NCBI RefSeq assembly: GCF_017744045.1
Contig: NZ_JAGHRD010000004.1
Length of the DNA: 64,000 bases
From: Pelagimonas sp017744045
GTDB lineage: Bacteria; Pseudomonadota; Alphaproteobacteria; Rhodobacterales; Rhodobacteraceae
Reading direction: 5' to 3' (one strand)
Shown: piece after piece, positions 33,689-42,756 of the stretch
Layout of the letters: every line of letters begins with the position of its first letter
How positions within the stretch are numbered: position 1 is the stretch's first letter
Made by a program: the position numbers and the translations under genes
The notes under the pieces: generated by a model
Databases searched by the model: none
Told to the model about the DNA's origin: nothing
What the model saw: the letters and a program-made list of their open reading frames with translations, nothing else

Positions 33689-35647
33689 TTAAACGTCCAG
33701 CTCTTCGACGAACTTGGCGTTTTCCTGGATATATTGGAACCGCAATTCGGGTTTTTTGCCCATCAACCGCTCCACCAGATCCCCGGTTTCGCCCGGCTCA
33801 TCCTCGTCAATCGTGACGCGGATCAGTGTGCGAGTGTCGGGATCCATCGTGGTTTCCTTCAGGTCCTTGGCATCCATTTCACCAAGCCCTTTGAAGCGCT
33901 GCACGTCGATTTTACCCTTTCCCCCCAGGCCCTTGGCAAGGGCAGCGTCTTTCGTGGCATCATCTGGCACATAGATCCGTTTTGCCCCCTGCGTCAGGCG
34001 GTAAAGCGGCGGGCAAGCCAAATAGAGATGCCCGGCATCGATCATCGGGCGCATCTGGGTAAAGAAAAAGGTCATCAGGAGTGACGCGATATGAGCCCCG
34101 TCCACATCCGCATCGGTCATGATGATGATCTTGTCATAGCGCAGATCATCAACGTTGAACTTGGTGCCCAGACCAACGCCGAGCGCCTCGCAGAGATCAC
34201 GGATTTCTGCGTTTGAACTCAACTTGTTAGAGGCCGCGCCGAGCACGTTGAGGATCTTACCCTTGAGTGGCAAAAGCGCCTGAGTTTCACGGTTGCGAGC
34301 CCCCTTCGCCGATCCCCCCGCCGAGTCGCCCTCGACGATGAACAGCTCCGTGCCTTCGCGCGATTTGGATGAACAATCGGTGAGCTTACCGGGCAGGCGC
34401 AGCTTTTTGGTGGCGGATTTGCGGGCGGTTTCTTTTTCCTGGCGGCGGCGCAGGCGTTCTTCGGCGCGCAGCACAAGGAAATCAAGGATGGCCCCGGCGG
34501 ATTTTGTGTCTGATGCCAACCAGTTATCGAAATGATCCCGCACGGAGTTTTCCACCAGGCGCTGCGCCTCAACCGTGGCGAGGCGGTCTTTGGTTTGCCC
34601 TACAAATTCCGGTTCACGGATGAAGCATGAGACCAGTGCACAGCCACCGGTGATCAGGTCATCCCTATTGATTTGACTGGCTTTTTTGTTGCTGACCAGC
34701 TCGCCATAGGCGCGGATTCCTTTCAGAATCGCGGCCCAGAAACCGGCTTCGTGTGTGCCGCCTTCGGGGGTGGGGACGGTGTTACAATAAGATTGGATGA
34801 AGCCATCGCGCGATGGGGTCCAGTTGATGGCCCATTCCACCTTGCCAGGCGTGCCAAACTTCTCTTTGAAATCAACAACTCCGGCGAAAGGTGTTTCGGC
34901 GTAGGTGGTTGATTTCACGAGGGTTTCGGAGAGGTAATCGGCCAAGCCGCCGGGGAAATGGAAGACCGCTTCGCTGGGAACATCCGCCTCGTCCACATGG
35001 CATTTCCAGCGAATTTCGACGCCGGAAAAAAGATAGGCTTTGGACTTGGCCATCTTCAAAAGTCGCGCCGGCTTGAATCGGTGTGATCCGAAAATTTCCT
35101 TGTCAGGGTGGAAGGTTACGGTGGTTCCGCGGCGGTTGGGGGCGGCACCGATCATGGTGAGCGGGCCGAGCGGGACGCCGCGGGAAAAGCGGATCTCGTG
35201 CAGCTCTTTGTTCTTGGCGACCTGCACCACGAGGCTGTCGGTCAGAGCGTTGACAACAGTGGCGCCGACCCCATGCAGACCGCCCGAGGTTTCATAGGCA
35301 TCGCCGTTGAATTTGCCGCCGGCATGCAGCTCGGTAAAGATCATTTCCAGCGCTGATTTGCTGGGATCTTCGGGGTGGGGATCAATCGGGATGCCACGAC
35401 CATTGTCGCGAATTGTTATGGAATAATCGCTATTTAGCTCAACCTCGATCCGGGTCGCATGGCCTGCCACCGCCTCATCCATGGAGTTGTCGAGGATCTC
35501 GGCCGCCATGTGATGCAGCGCGCGTTCATCGGTGCCGCCGATATACATGCCGGGGCGCATGCGCACGGCCTCCATGCCTTTGAGCACCTTGATCGAGGAG
35601 GCATCATAGGTGGGGGTATCGGCTGCCTGGAGAAGATCGTCGGCCAT
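33689..35647 (-). CDS. parE: DNA topoisomerase IV subunit B ParE
   Basis: Start taken at 35647 (MADDLLQAADTPTYDASSIK); the upstream extension to 35698 is not family-like. The 652-residue product has the GHKL ATPase domain (EAVRMRPGMYIGGTDE, DNGRGIPID, GGLHGVGATVVNAL), the transducer domain, and the Toprim domain with EGDSAGGSAKGARNRETQAL and DADVDGAHI. With ParC it decatenates chromosomes. YDASSIKVLKG at the start and the short length favour ParE over GyrB. It is monocistronic as far as can be seen. Confidence 0.95.
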   Translation of the reverse strand: MADDLLQAADTPTYDASSIKVLKGMEAVRMRPGMYIGGTDERALHHMAAEILDNSMDEAVAGHATRIEVELNSDYSITIRDNGRGIPIDPHPEDPSKSALEMIFTELHAGGKFNGDAYETSGGLHGVGATVVNALTDSLVVQVAKNKELHEIRFSRGVPLGPLTMIGAAPNRRGTTVTFHPDKEIFGSHRFKPARLLKMAKSKAYLFSGVEIRWKCHVDEADVPSEAVFHFPGGLADYLSETLVKSTTYAETPFAGVVDFKEKFGTPGKVEWAINWTPSRDGFIQSYCNTVPTPEGGTHEAGFWAAILKGIRAYGELVSNKKASQINRDDLITGGCALVSCFIREPEFVGQTKDRLATVEAQRLVENSVRDHFDNWLASDTKSAGAILDFLVLRAEERLRRRQEKETARKSATKKLRLPGKLTDCSSKSREGTELFIVEGDSAGGSAKGARNRETQALLPLKGKILNVLGAASNKLSSNAEIRDLCEALGVGLGTKFNVDDLRYDKIIIMTDADVDGAHIASLLMTFFFTQMRPMIDAGHLYLACPPLYRLTQGAKRIYVPDDATKDAALAKGLGGKGKIDVQRFKGLGEMDAKDLKETTMDPDTRTLIRVTIDEDEPGETGDLVERLMGKKPELRFQYIQENAKFVEELDV

Positions 35648-35887
35648 AAACGCTGCTCTTTTTGCTGTTGGTTGGCGGGCATTATGACAGACCTGCACGA
35701 CACGTGAAAGGGTTGGTTAAGCCATCGTCCCGCCAAGTTAATCCCGCCGCCCGGTTTTTGCGCAACGGGCAATTGGTACAAAACGGCGTTGATTTAGGGG
35801 GGATTGGGTGGGGTGAGTCGCGGGGCCCCGGAGGGTGGCGCAGACCCAATATGTCCGATTCGGGCGGAGTTTAGGAGAGATTGCCCT

Positions 35888-36142
35888 GCGCAACGAGCCC
35901 CGTCTCGTTGCGCGGCGTGGCAAGGGAGTCTTTTTCGTTAACGAAAAAGAGCTCCAGCCACCCGGTGAGGCCCTTTTGATGGTCAGTGGAACACAAACCT
36001 CGGTAGAAATTCACCGCCGAGATCGGTGGGGTAAAACCCCACCCTACGGTTTGACCTTCGCGCAGTGCTTCCGTTCTTGCCCCACAGAAATCAGCCAGCT
36101 GATTTCTGTCGCGCCTGCCCCGCCCCCACGGGGTGGGCGCGT
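35888..36142. repeat. array of perfect inverted repeats in intergenic DNA
   Basis: The 35,700-36,174 interval has no gene but at least five palindromes: GCGCAACGAG/CTCGTTGCGC (35888-35913, 10-bp arms); TCTTTTTCGTT/AACGAAAAAGA (35929-35950, no loop); GGTGGGG/CCCCACC (36025-36043); CAGAAATCAGC/GCTGATTTCTG (36085-36108); and GGGCG/CGCCC near 36131-36145. It lies downstream of the FRG-domain gene and upstream of parE. It may be a mosaic of small repeat elements similar to REP/BIME clusters. Confidence 0.8.
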
Positions 36143-36174
36143 TACGCCCTCCCCTCGGGTCAGGCGCTTGGGTT

Positions 36175-37281
36175 TTAAAAATAGCGGTTACTCAACTCTT
36201 CACAAATGCTGTCCAATCCCGGAAACATTGTCGCCTTTGTAATTCCCATAAGGCCAAGCTCGGCCAACACTTGTGTCTTTTCAGATGCGGGCAAATCAAT
36301 AGCAAAAAGAAAGCTCTTTTCATTTTTCTCCTCATGATTCCGTACAAAGCGTTCGATATCGGCCACATTAGACAAACCTAACAGCCCTTGCTGAGGAATC
36401 GCTCGATCATTTGCGATTGACGGTGCTTCAAGAAACGAGAAGTGGGGTGTAACACTCGCCAAAGTGTGAATCTGAGGAATAATTCGCGTATACTCTTCGT
36501 AGTCTATATAGAAAATCCTGACCGGTTCGCTTTGTGCCTCATCACATCTAGAGTACGCAAAGTATGCCGCAACGTAAGGTGAAAACGTCCAGTCGAGCAA
36601 TGGCGTGGGATACCCATGATGTTGGGCTAAATTCAAAAAGGCGTTTAGCTCAAACTGTTTCATTAAGTCAAAGACATGTGTTAAACTGGAGCTAGTTGCC
36701 CTTTGTAACCGCGGAATGTCACTAGACCAATATCGGTCTAAATTTGTTCGTCCCTTTCGGTGAAATGTTGTTGCCAATGGCCAAGACTTGGATTGGCCGC
36801 GAAATGCGAAACCTTTCCCGACACTTTTCTTCGCAAAATTTTGGAACTCTCCCCAATTGTCTATATGACGTTCAGGCATGATAGAAGATCGTTTGCCTGG
36901 TTTTACCCTGCGCAACGCGGCTTTTCCCCCGGTTTCTGCAGGAGTTTTCCAATCAACTTGCAATTCACCGTTCTGCTGCATCCTTAGGACGGCCTCGACA
37001 GAACTGGGAAGAGTCACTTCTGGAAAGAAGTATCCTAATTCTTGCCAACTAGGCACATACCCGGTGTTTCCGATAAAATGGAGCACACGAGGAGCATCTA
37101 CTGAAACTGGATTTTGTGCTATGAATGCGATGTTTGCCGATGAAGCTGGAATGCTCAGATCATGTGGAAAAAGGCTAACCTTCCCTCTGACTTCACCATG
37201 TACATCCTCTAAATCACAAACAAGCAATCCGTCGGGGTCTCCAACTGAAATGCCCATCCACTGGCCAGCAAAATCACTCAC
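36175..37281 (-). CDS. FRG-domain protein
   Basis: A 368-residue protein starting at GTG and overlapping the thyX stop (GTGA). The first 120 residues are an undefined beta-rich region. The FRG domain follows, with FAFRGQSKSWPLATTFHR (residues about 158-175) and the diagnostic LAQHHGYPTPLLDWTFSPYV (about 216-235). FRG proteins occur in phage, mobile and defence contexts and have no settled biochemical role. The DNA is clearly less GC-rich than thyX and parE, pointing to horizontal acquisition. I see no other defence gene beside it. Confidence 0.85.
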   Translation of the reverse strand: MSDFAGQWMGISVGDPDGLLVCDLEDVHGEVRGKVSLFPHDLSIPASSANIAFIAQNPVSVDAPRVLHFIGNTGYVPSWQELGYFFPEVTLPSSVEAVLRMQQNGELQVDWKTPAETGGKAALRRVKPGKRSSIMPERHIDNWGEFQNFAKKSVGKGFAFRGQSKSWPLATTFHRKGRTNLDRYWSSDIPRLQRATSSSLTHVFDLMKQFELNAFLNLAQHHGYPTPLLDWTFSPYVAAYFAYSRCDEAQSEPVRIFYIDYEEYTRIIPQIHTLASVTPHFSFLEAPSIANDRAIPQQGLLGLSNVADIERFVRNHEEKNEKSFLFAIDLPASEKTQVLAELGLMGITKATMFPGLDSICEELSNRYF

Positions 37282-38183
37282 CCCAACAAACCTTCAAATT
37301 CCCGCCATTCGCCTTTGGACATGCCGGATGTCTCTTGCGTGACCTCTTCACCTTTCAACATCCGGCGCACAACCTCAAGGGCTGTGGCGCTCAGGGTTGC
37401 GCCACCCATGCGGTAATCTTCGAAGGCGCGATAGGCAAATGGCACCCAGTCGGCGACGACTTTGCAGATCTCGTCGGCATAGACGCGGATTTCGTATTGG
37501 GCGTGGGCGTCGGCGCGCAGGCGCAGGAAGTGCAGCAGGTTGTGCAGATCGACCTTCCAATACCATTGCGTATAGACATTGGCGGGCAGGTTCATGCGGG
37601 CGAGTTCGCGGGCCAGGCCCTGTTGACCGTCTTGCGAGATCATCTCTTCGTAATGGTCATAGGCGCGCATGGAATCCTCGGTCAGGTAGCGCAGGACCCG
37701 CTGCGCCTCTTCGCCTGACAGCGCCTCGCCCCGGCCCTGATTGTTGACCACGGATTGGGCAGCAAGGTGATCGGGCGCGGGGATGTAGAATTCGCGATCC
37801 AGGATGGAATAGCGCGCCGAGTATTCGTTGACGTTGGCGGTGCGGTGGCGGATCCATTGGCGGGCGACAAAGACCGGCAGTTTGACGTGCAGCTTGATCT
37901 CGCACATCTCAAACGGGGTCGAGTGCCAGTGGCGCATGAGATAGCGGATCAGGCCTTCGTCGTTTTGGACAGATTTGGTGCCCTTGCCATAGGAGACGCG
38001 GGCGGCCTGACAGATGGCAGCATCGTCGCCCATATAGTCGACAACGCGGATAAAGCCGTGATCCAGAACGGGATAGGCAGTGTAGAGGTGCTTCTCCATG
38101 CCCGGAGCGGTGGCGCGCAGGGTTTCGGTGCTGACGCTGCGCTGTTGTTCGATTTCTGCCTGCTGTTCGGACGAGAGGGGCAT
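37278..38183 (-). CDS. thyX: flavin-dependent thymidylate synthase ThyX
   Basis: I start at 38183 (MPLSSEQQAEIEQQRSVSTE) with AAAGGA upstream; the long N-terminal frame extension is not conserved-looking. The 301-residue enzyme carries the ThyX signature RHRTANVNEYSARY (RHRxxxxxExSxRY). It methylates dUMP using methylenetetrahydrofolate, FADH2 and NADPH, and no ThyA is visible. Its C-terminus overlaps the FRG gene start. It is divergent from the TbpB-like lipoprotein gene. Confidence 0.95.
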   Translation of the reverse strand: MPLSSEQQAEIEQQRSVSTETLRATAPGMEKHLYTAYPVLDHGFIRVVDYMGDDAAICQAARVSYGKGTKSVQNDEGLIRYLMRHWHSTPFEMCEIKLHVKLPVFVARQWIRHRTANVNEYSARYSILDREFYIPAPDHLAAQSVVNNQGRGEALSGEEAQRVLRYLTEDSMRAYDHYEEMISQDGQQGLARELARMNLPANVYTQWYWKVDLHNLLHFLRLRADAHAQYEIRVYADEICKVVADWVPFAYRAFEDYRMGGATLSATALEVVRRMLKGEEVTQETSGMSKGEWREFEGLLG

Positions 38184-38382
38184 GGCGATTCCTTTCCCAC
38201 AAGATGAGTCGGGTGACACTATATCTGGGGTATGGCGCTGGGGGAACGCGATATATGGGCGACAGTTTTGCCTCAGTTGCGGCGAAACTGCGGCGCTGGG
38301 GTGGCTTGGCGATTGACTTGGGGCGGCGGGCGCAGGCAGGCTGGCGACAAAATATAAAACGGGCAAGACCTGAGGCAGTCAG

Positions 38383-39390
38383 ATGTATCGCAATTTTGTA
38401 GCGCTCGCGTGTGCGGGTGTCCTTTCCGCTTGTGCCGCCATCGGCTCGGACGGCGACAATTCGGATAATCCACTCGTTGGCGGAACCGGCAGTGGGATTG
38501 GTAGCGGCAGTCAACCACTGGTCGCGGATCCCACCGAGACGGTCGATGATTCCACCCCGGTGACCGGGACGGATACGGACCCGGACCAGGCCTTTGGTCA
38601 CGAACATGATGCCAACCTGCGGATGAACGCGGTGAATTTTGATTCGACTACGGGCGAGTTGGTGCTGAACAATCTGCCCTTTGACGGGGACGATAACCTG
38701 TATCAGCGCGATGGGGCGGCGTCGGTGTCGATCCAGGGCACATCTGGCACAGGGTTTGATGCCTATCGCAATGCGTCGGGAACGGCGGATTATTATGCGG
38801 TGTTCCGGCTGAGCGATAGCGGGTTCTCGCAAGTGACCGCCGCGGCGACAGACCGGTATGTCAGCTTTGGCTTTGGCGGTGTGGCCGCGCAACGGTTGAG
38901 CGGCAGTGGCGCGCTCCCGGAGGCGGATCAGTCTTATATCTTTACCGGTGAATATGCGGCGGTGCGCACGGTGACCAACACCGGGGCCGGTGTCTCGGTG
39001 CAATATGTGACCGGGGTTGCCACACTGGACGTGGATATCGAGGATTTCGACGATATTGGCGCGGTTGAAGGCATCATCGCCAGCCGTCAGTTCTTTGACG
39101 AGAACGGCGTGCACATTGCTGATCTGGACGGGGCCGACTTTATCTCGCTCGCGACGTCGCAGATCAACTTTGACGACTGGACGATCCAATCCTCGACCGC
39201 GACCGCCTATGTCAATGGCGAGGCCGGTGCGACGGGCAATTGGGAGGGCATGTTTGCCGGTCCCAATGGCGAAGAGGTTGCGGGCATCGTGATTGTCGAA
39301 GGGGACGGGCCGGTCGGAATCGACCCGGATACTGGTGCCTATGTCGAGGTCTCGGTGCGCGAAACAGGCGGTTTCGTCGCGACCCGGTAG
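38383..39390 (+). CDS. TbpB-like surface lipoprotein, probable Slam substrate
   Basis: A 335-residue lipoprotein with lipobox VLSAC (Cys17) followed by a flexible Gly/Asp-rich anchor (DGDNSDNPLVGGTGSGIG). The C-terminal half resembles the beta-barrel of transferrin-binding-protein-B-type lipoproteins: GNWEGMFAGPNGEEVAGIVI near residue 280 matches their GxFxGpxAxEvgG signature. GAGG lies seven nt before the ATG. The Slam gene starts four nt after the stop. It would be exported and placed on the cell surface; a ligand (iron, haem or other) cannot be named. Confidence 0.8.
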   Translation: MYRNFVALACAGVLSACAAIGSDGDNSDNPLVGGTGSGIGSGSQPLVADPTETVDDSTPVTGTDTDPDQAFGHEHDANLRMNAVNFDSTTGELVLNNLPFDGDDNLYQRDGAASVSIQGTSGTGFDAYRNASGTADYYAVFRLSDSGFSQVTAAATDRYVSFGFGGVAAQRLSGSGALPEADQSYIFTGEYAAVRTVTNTGAGVSVQYVTGVATLDVDIEDFDDIGAVEGIIASRQFFDENGVHIADLDGADFISLATSQINFDDWTIQSSTATAYVNGEAGATGNWEGMFAGPNGEEVAGIVIVEGDGPVGIDPDTGAYVEVSVRETGGFVATR

Positions 39391-39394
39391 GGAG

Positions 39395-40804
39395 ATGCGC
39401 CCCCTTTTCTCTTTGATGCGCCGAGCGATGCTGGTGGGCTGCCTTGCTTTGGCAAGCGTGACAGCCAGCCCCTATGCGGTGGCGGCGGATGAGCTGCGTT
39501 TGAGCCTGGAGGAGGCCCGCGCAGCTGCCGCCCGATTGCTGCGCGCCGGGCGTGCGGCCGAAGCCTTGGCTCTGGCGGATGGGGTGCTGATCGGGGCCCC
39601 GGGGGATGTGCAGGCGTTGCTGTTGAAAGCCCGCGCTGAACAGGAGTTGGGCAAACACAAAGACGCGCGCAAATCGGCCAAACTGGCCTGGAACAAGGCC
39701 GAGATTGACCGCGACCGGTTTTTCGCGGCGATGGTTCAGGCGGGGACGCTGGCCTCGGACGGCAATAAGGGCATCGCGCAATACTGGCTGCGCCGCGCCG
39801 CCCAGGTCGCCCCCGAGACCAGAATGCGCAACATGGCCGTGTCCGATTTCCGCAAGCTGCGGCGGCTGACCCCCTGGCGATTGAACCTCGCACTGATTGC
39901 GGCCCCATCGGATAATCTGAACGGAGGGCCGACAGAAGAGACCTCGGAAATAGGGGCGATCACCTACCCCAATCCAAACCGCCCTCTTTCAGGTTTTCGA
40001 TACGGGGCCAGCATCGATTTCAGTTACCGATATGCGCTGACGCAAAACCAACGTTTAAAACTTGGCGTCGAATTGGACACCCACCGCGTTGAGCTGAGCG
40101 ACAAAGCACGCGAACGCGTCCCATCCGCCCGCAACCGGGACTATAGCGAAGACAGTCTTGGCTTTTCGCTCGGCTATGAACGTCGCGGCGCAAAGGGCGA
40201 CTGGTTGGCAAATGGTGAGGTCTTTGTCCGGCATAACCAGCGCGCCGGAGAGGGGTTTTCCAACGTCACAGGGATGACACTGTTTTTCGGTCACGCGTTG
40301 GGGCAGCATTATACCGCGACGGCCCGTACAAGTTTGCGGCATGAACGCTTGCTCAACGATGACGAGGATACTTTGCTGACACGCGAAGCTGGTGTGACGC
40401 TTGCGCGGCGCTTTCAGTTTGGCAAAATCAGTCTGGCCGCTTCTGCGGGTGATACGCTGACTGATATCAGATGGGTTGGCAAACAGTTCCAAACAGCGCA
40501 GTTGAGCATTGCCAAGGCCCGTCCGGTTATGGGCGTGCAGCCGCGTTTGTCCCTGGGGTATCAACGCTCTGATTATGACGAGATGCCCCGCTCTGCCGCT
40601 ATTCTTTCGCTGTTTACCGGTAATGATTATGAGACGCGCCTGGATGAGGAATGGAGCCTGTCTCTGGACCTCTTGCTGCCCAAGATGGACCTTTACGGGT
40701 TTGCCCCCGAGATTGGAATCACGGTGCGTGATCGTGAATCCAACTATGATGAGTTCGACAGCCAAACCACCGATTTGCGGTTAGGGATCAAATCGGTATT
40801 CTGA
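39395..40804 (+). CDS. surface lipoprotein assembly modifier (Slam), type XI secretion outer-membrane protein
   Basis: Start at 39395, directly after GGGAG and four nt from the lipoprotein stop, which suggests translational reinitiation. The 469-residue product has a signal peptide (LASVTASPYAVAA), TPR-like helices at residues about 35-130 (AAARLLRAGRAAEALALADG), then a C-terminal beta-barrel of about 300 residues with alternating aromatic strands ending in DLRLGIKSVF. The entry to the barrel, NLALIAAPSDNLNGGP, is typical of DUF560/Slam. Slam moves lipoproteins across the outer membrane; the adjacent gene is the natural cargo. Confidence 0.82.
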   Translation: MRPLFSLMRRAMLVGCLALASVTASPYAVAADELRLSLEEARAAAARLLRAGRAAEALALADGVLIGAPGDVQALLLKARAEQELGKHKDARKSAKLAWNKAEIDRDRFFAAMVQAGTLASDGNKGIAQYWLRRAAQVAPETRMRNMAVSDFRKLRRLTPWRLNLALIAAPSDNLNGGPTEETSEIGAITYPNPNRPLSGFRYGASIDFSYRYALTQNQRLKLGVELDTHRVELSDKARERVPSARNRDYSEDSLGFSLGYERRGAKGDWLANGEVFVRHNQRAGEGFSNVTGMTLFFGHALGQHYTATARTSLRHERLLNDDEDTLLTREAGVTLARRFQFGKISLAASAGDTLTDIRWVGKQFQTAQLSIAKARPVMGVQPRLSLGYQRSDYDEMPRSAAILSLFTGNDYETRLDEEWSLSLDLLLPKMDLYGFAPEIGITVRDRESNYDEFDSQTTDLRLGIKSVF

Positions 40805-40858
40805 CCTCGAATTGTTTGCGCTCACAAGGTTGAGTCGGCGGGGAGAGGGACGTTACCG

Positions 40859-41287
40859 ATGGGAATCAAATATTTACACACCATGGTCCGGGTCAAAGAT
40901 CTTGAGGCCTCGATGGCATTTTACAAGTTGCTCGGGCTCAAGGAAACGCGGCGCTATGATAGCGAGGCGGGGCGGTTTTCGCTGATCTTTATGGCCCCCG
41001 ACGGGCAAGAGGACTGCCCGGTTGAGCTAACCTATAACTGGGATGGCGATGATGATCTGCCTTCGGATTCGCGCCATTTTGGCCATCTCGCCTATTCGGT
41101 GCCCAATATTTATGAGACCTGCCAGTTCCTGCAGGACAATGGCGTGGTGATCAATCGCCCGCCGCGCGACGGGCGCATGGCCTTTGTGCGCTCGCCCGAC
41201 AATATCTCGATTGAGCTGTTGCAGGAAGGCGACGCGCTGGAACCGGCTGAGCCCTGGACCAGCATGGAAAACGTAGGTCACTGGTAA
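40859..41287 (+). CDS. gloA: lactoylglutathione lyase (glyoxalase I)
   Basis: A 142-residue VOC-fold enzyme converting the hemithioacetal of methylglyoxal and glutathione to S-lactoylglutathione. Family landmarks are LHTMVRVKDLEASMAFYK, LGLKETRRYD, FGHLAYSVPNIYETC and the C-terminal SIELLQ, giving His8, Glu, His and Glu metal ligands. It follows the Slam gene by 54 nt and precedes the DUF1194 gene by five nt. Confidence 0.93.
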   Translation: MGIKYLHTMVRVKDLEASMAFYKLLGLKETRRYDSEAGRFSLIFMAPDGQEDCPVELTYNWDGDDDLPSDSRHFGHLAYSVPNIYETCQFLQDNGVVINRPPRDGRMAFVRSPDNISIELLQEGDALEPAEPWTSMENVGHW

Positions 41288-41292
41288 GCCCG

Positions 41293-41985
41293 GTGCTGCG
41301 GGCGCTGGCATTTGGAGTGACACTTGCGGGTGGGGCCGAGGCCTGCCCGCTGGCATTGGTACTGGCGCAGGATGTGTCCTCATCCGTGGATGAGGTCGAG
41401 TATATTTTGCAGCGCGACGGGCTGGCTGCGGCGCTGGTTTCTGAAGATGTCCAAGGCGCGATCCTGTCCGGTGGCGGCATTGCCCTGGCGGTCTATGAAT
41501 GGAGCGGGCGGCGTCAGTCGCGGATCGTGCTGGATTGGACCTGGTTGGAAAGCCCTGCCGATATTGAGGCAGCTTCGGTGCTGATCTCGGGCGCGCGCCG
41601 CTCGTTCAGCCGGTTTCCGACGGCTATGGGCTATGCTTTGGGCTTTGGCGCGGGCCTGATGCAGCGCGCCCCGGACTGCGACCGGCAGGTGATTGACCTA
41701 TCCGGGGATGGCATCACCAATGACGGGTTTTGGCCGCAACTCGCCTATAAACACTTTCCCTTTGACGGAATCACGGTGAATGGGCTGGCGGTGCTGGGGG
41801 CGGACCCGGATGTGGTTGATCATTTCCAATTCGAGGTGCTGCACGGGCCGGGCGCGTTTTTGGAAACCGCGCAGGGCTATGAAGGCTATGAACGCGCCAT
41901 GACGCGCAAGCTCTACCGCGAGATCGAGACACGCGTCGTAGGCAGCATCGTACCGCAGCAAAGCACGGATGCCTCACAGCGCTAG
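41293..41985 (+). CDS. DUF1194 family exported protein (VWA-like)
   Basis: A 230-residue protein starting at GTG, five nt after gloA. A short leader (LRALAFGVTLAGGAEA) precedes LALVLAQDVSSSVDEVEY, which has the DxSxS MIDAS-like motif of von Willebrand factor A domains. RQVIDLSGDGITNDGF supplies the second MIDAS-type Asp. This is the DUF1194 family, common in Rhodobacterales and probably periplasmic. The function is unknown. Confidence 0.85.
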   Translation: MLRALAFGVTLAGGAEACPLALVLAQDVSSSVDEVEYILQRDGLAAALVSEDVQGAILSGGGIALAVYEWSGRRQSRIVLDWTWLESPADIEAASVLISGARRSFSRFPTAMGYALGFGAGLMQRAPDCDRQVIDLSGDGITNDGFWPQLAYKHFPFDGITVNGLAVLGADPDVVDHFQFEVLHGPGAFLETAQGYEGYERAMTRKLYREIETRVVGSIVPQQSTDASQR

Positions 41986-42258
41986 GCGCATACGATCACC
42001 ACGCCAAAACATGGCGGTTGGTCGATTGAAGATGTGGGTGAGAGGGGTCGGAGGACGGTCAGGCAGATCTGACGGGAACCTCGTGGCAGTGCGATTGTCT
42101 TGTAGCCAACCTTTATTCTGTCCGGTCGAAAGGCGTCGCTACTCTGCCTTTACTGACCATGATCTTTACAAAGTGAGCGGACCGTTCTGGTCTGATCTCA
42201 CCGGGACTTTCACCACCCCGCCTTGCGCATTTCGATGCTAGGCCTTGGGGGAGCGGGA
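41986..42258. other. non-coding interval
   Basis: About 270 bp between the convergent DUF1194 and ldtR genes. A plus-strand frame crosses it but has neither a ribosome binding site nor family-like sequence. No clear terminator with a T-tract is seen. Confidence 0.45.
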
Positions 42259-42756
42259 TTAGTAGATGTACCGAATTTGATCGGTCCAATAGCGTTCGAC
42301 GCGACGCAGGGATGTGGTGATATCGTCGATCCCTTCAACGCTGAGAACAGCCTTGCTCTGCAGGCCGTCGGCATGGCGCAGGAACAATTCGGATACAATG
42401 TCACGAATGTCACGTCCGCGCTGGGTCAGGCGCACACGCACAGAGCGGCGATCAATTTCGCAGCGCTGATGGTGCATATAGCCCATTTCGACCAGTTTCT
42501 TCAGGTTGTAGCTGACATTGCTGCCCTGATAGTAACCGCGCGATTTCAATTCGCCCGCCGTTACCTCGTTTTCGCCGATATTGAACAGCAGCAATGCCTG
42601 CACCGCGTTGACATCAATGATGCCCAGCCGTTCAAATTCGTCTTTGATGACATCCAGCAAGAGCCGGTGGAGCCGTTCCACCAAGCCGAGCGCGTCAAGA
42701 TAGCTCGTCATGAAGCTTTGATTGGCTCCATTATCCATGGACGAATGAATGCTCAT
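42259..42756 (-). CDS. ldtR: MarR-family regulator, LdtR type
   Basis: A 165-residue winged-helix protein. The block YLDALGLVERLHRLLLDVIK at residues 19-38, then NAVQALLLFNIGENEVTAGE and RGYYQGSNVSYNLKKLVEMG, closely follows the LdtR regulators of Liberibacter and rhizobia, which control an L,D-transpeptidase and stress tolerance. The recognition helix is YYQGSNVSYNLKKLV. No L,D-transpeptidase gene is adjacent, so the target is elsewhere or different. The 5' side has 440 bp of non-coding DNA. Confidence 0.83.
   Translation of the reverse strand: MSIHSSMDNGANQSFMTSYLDALGLVERLHRLLLDVIKDEFERLGIIDVNAVQALLLFNIGENEVTAGELKSRGYYQGSNVSYNLKKLVEMGYMHHQRCEIDRRSVRVRLTQRGRDIRDIVSELFLRHADGLQSKAVLSVEGIDDITTSLRRVERYWTDQIRYIY

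Noticed and set aside
37909..39189. A 426-codon minus-strand frame spanning the thyX-lipoprotein junction
   Set aside because: It crosses two well-supported divergent genes and a promoter region, and its composition is typical of a shadow frame.
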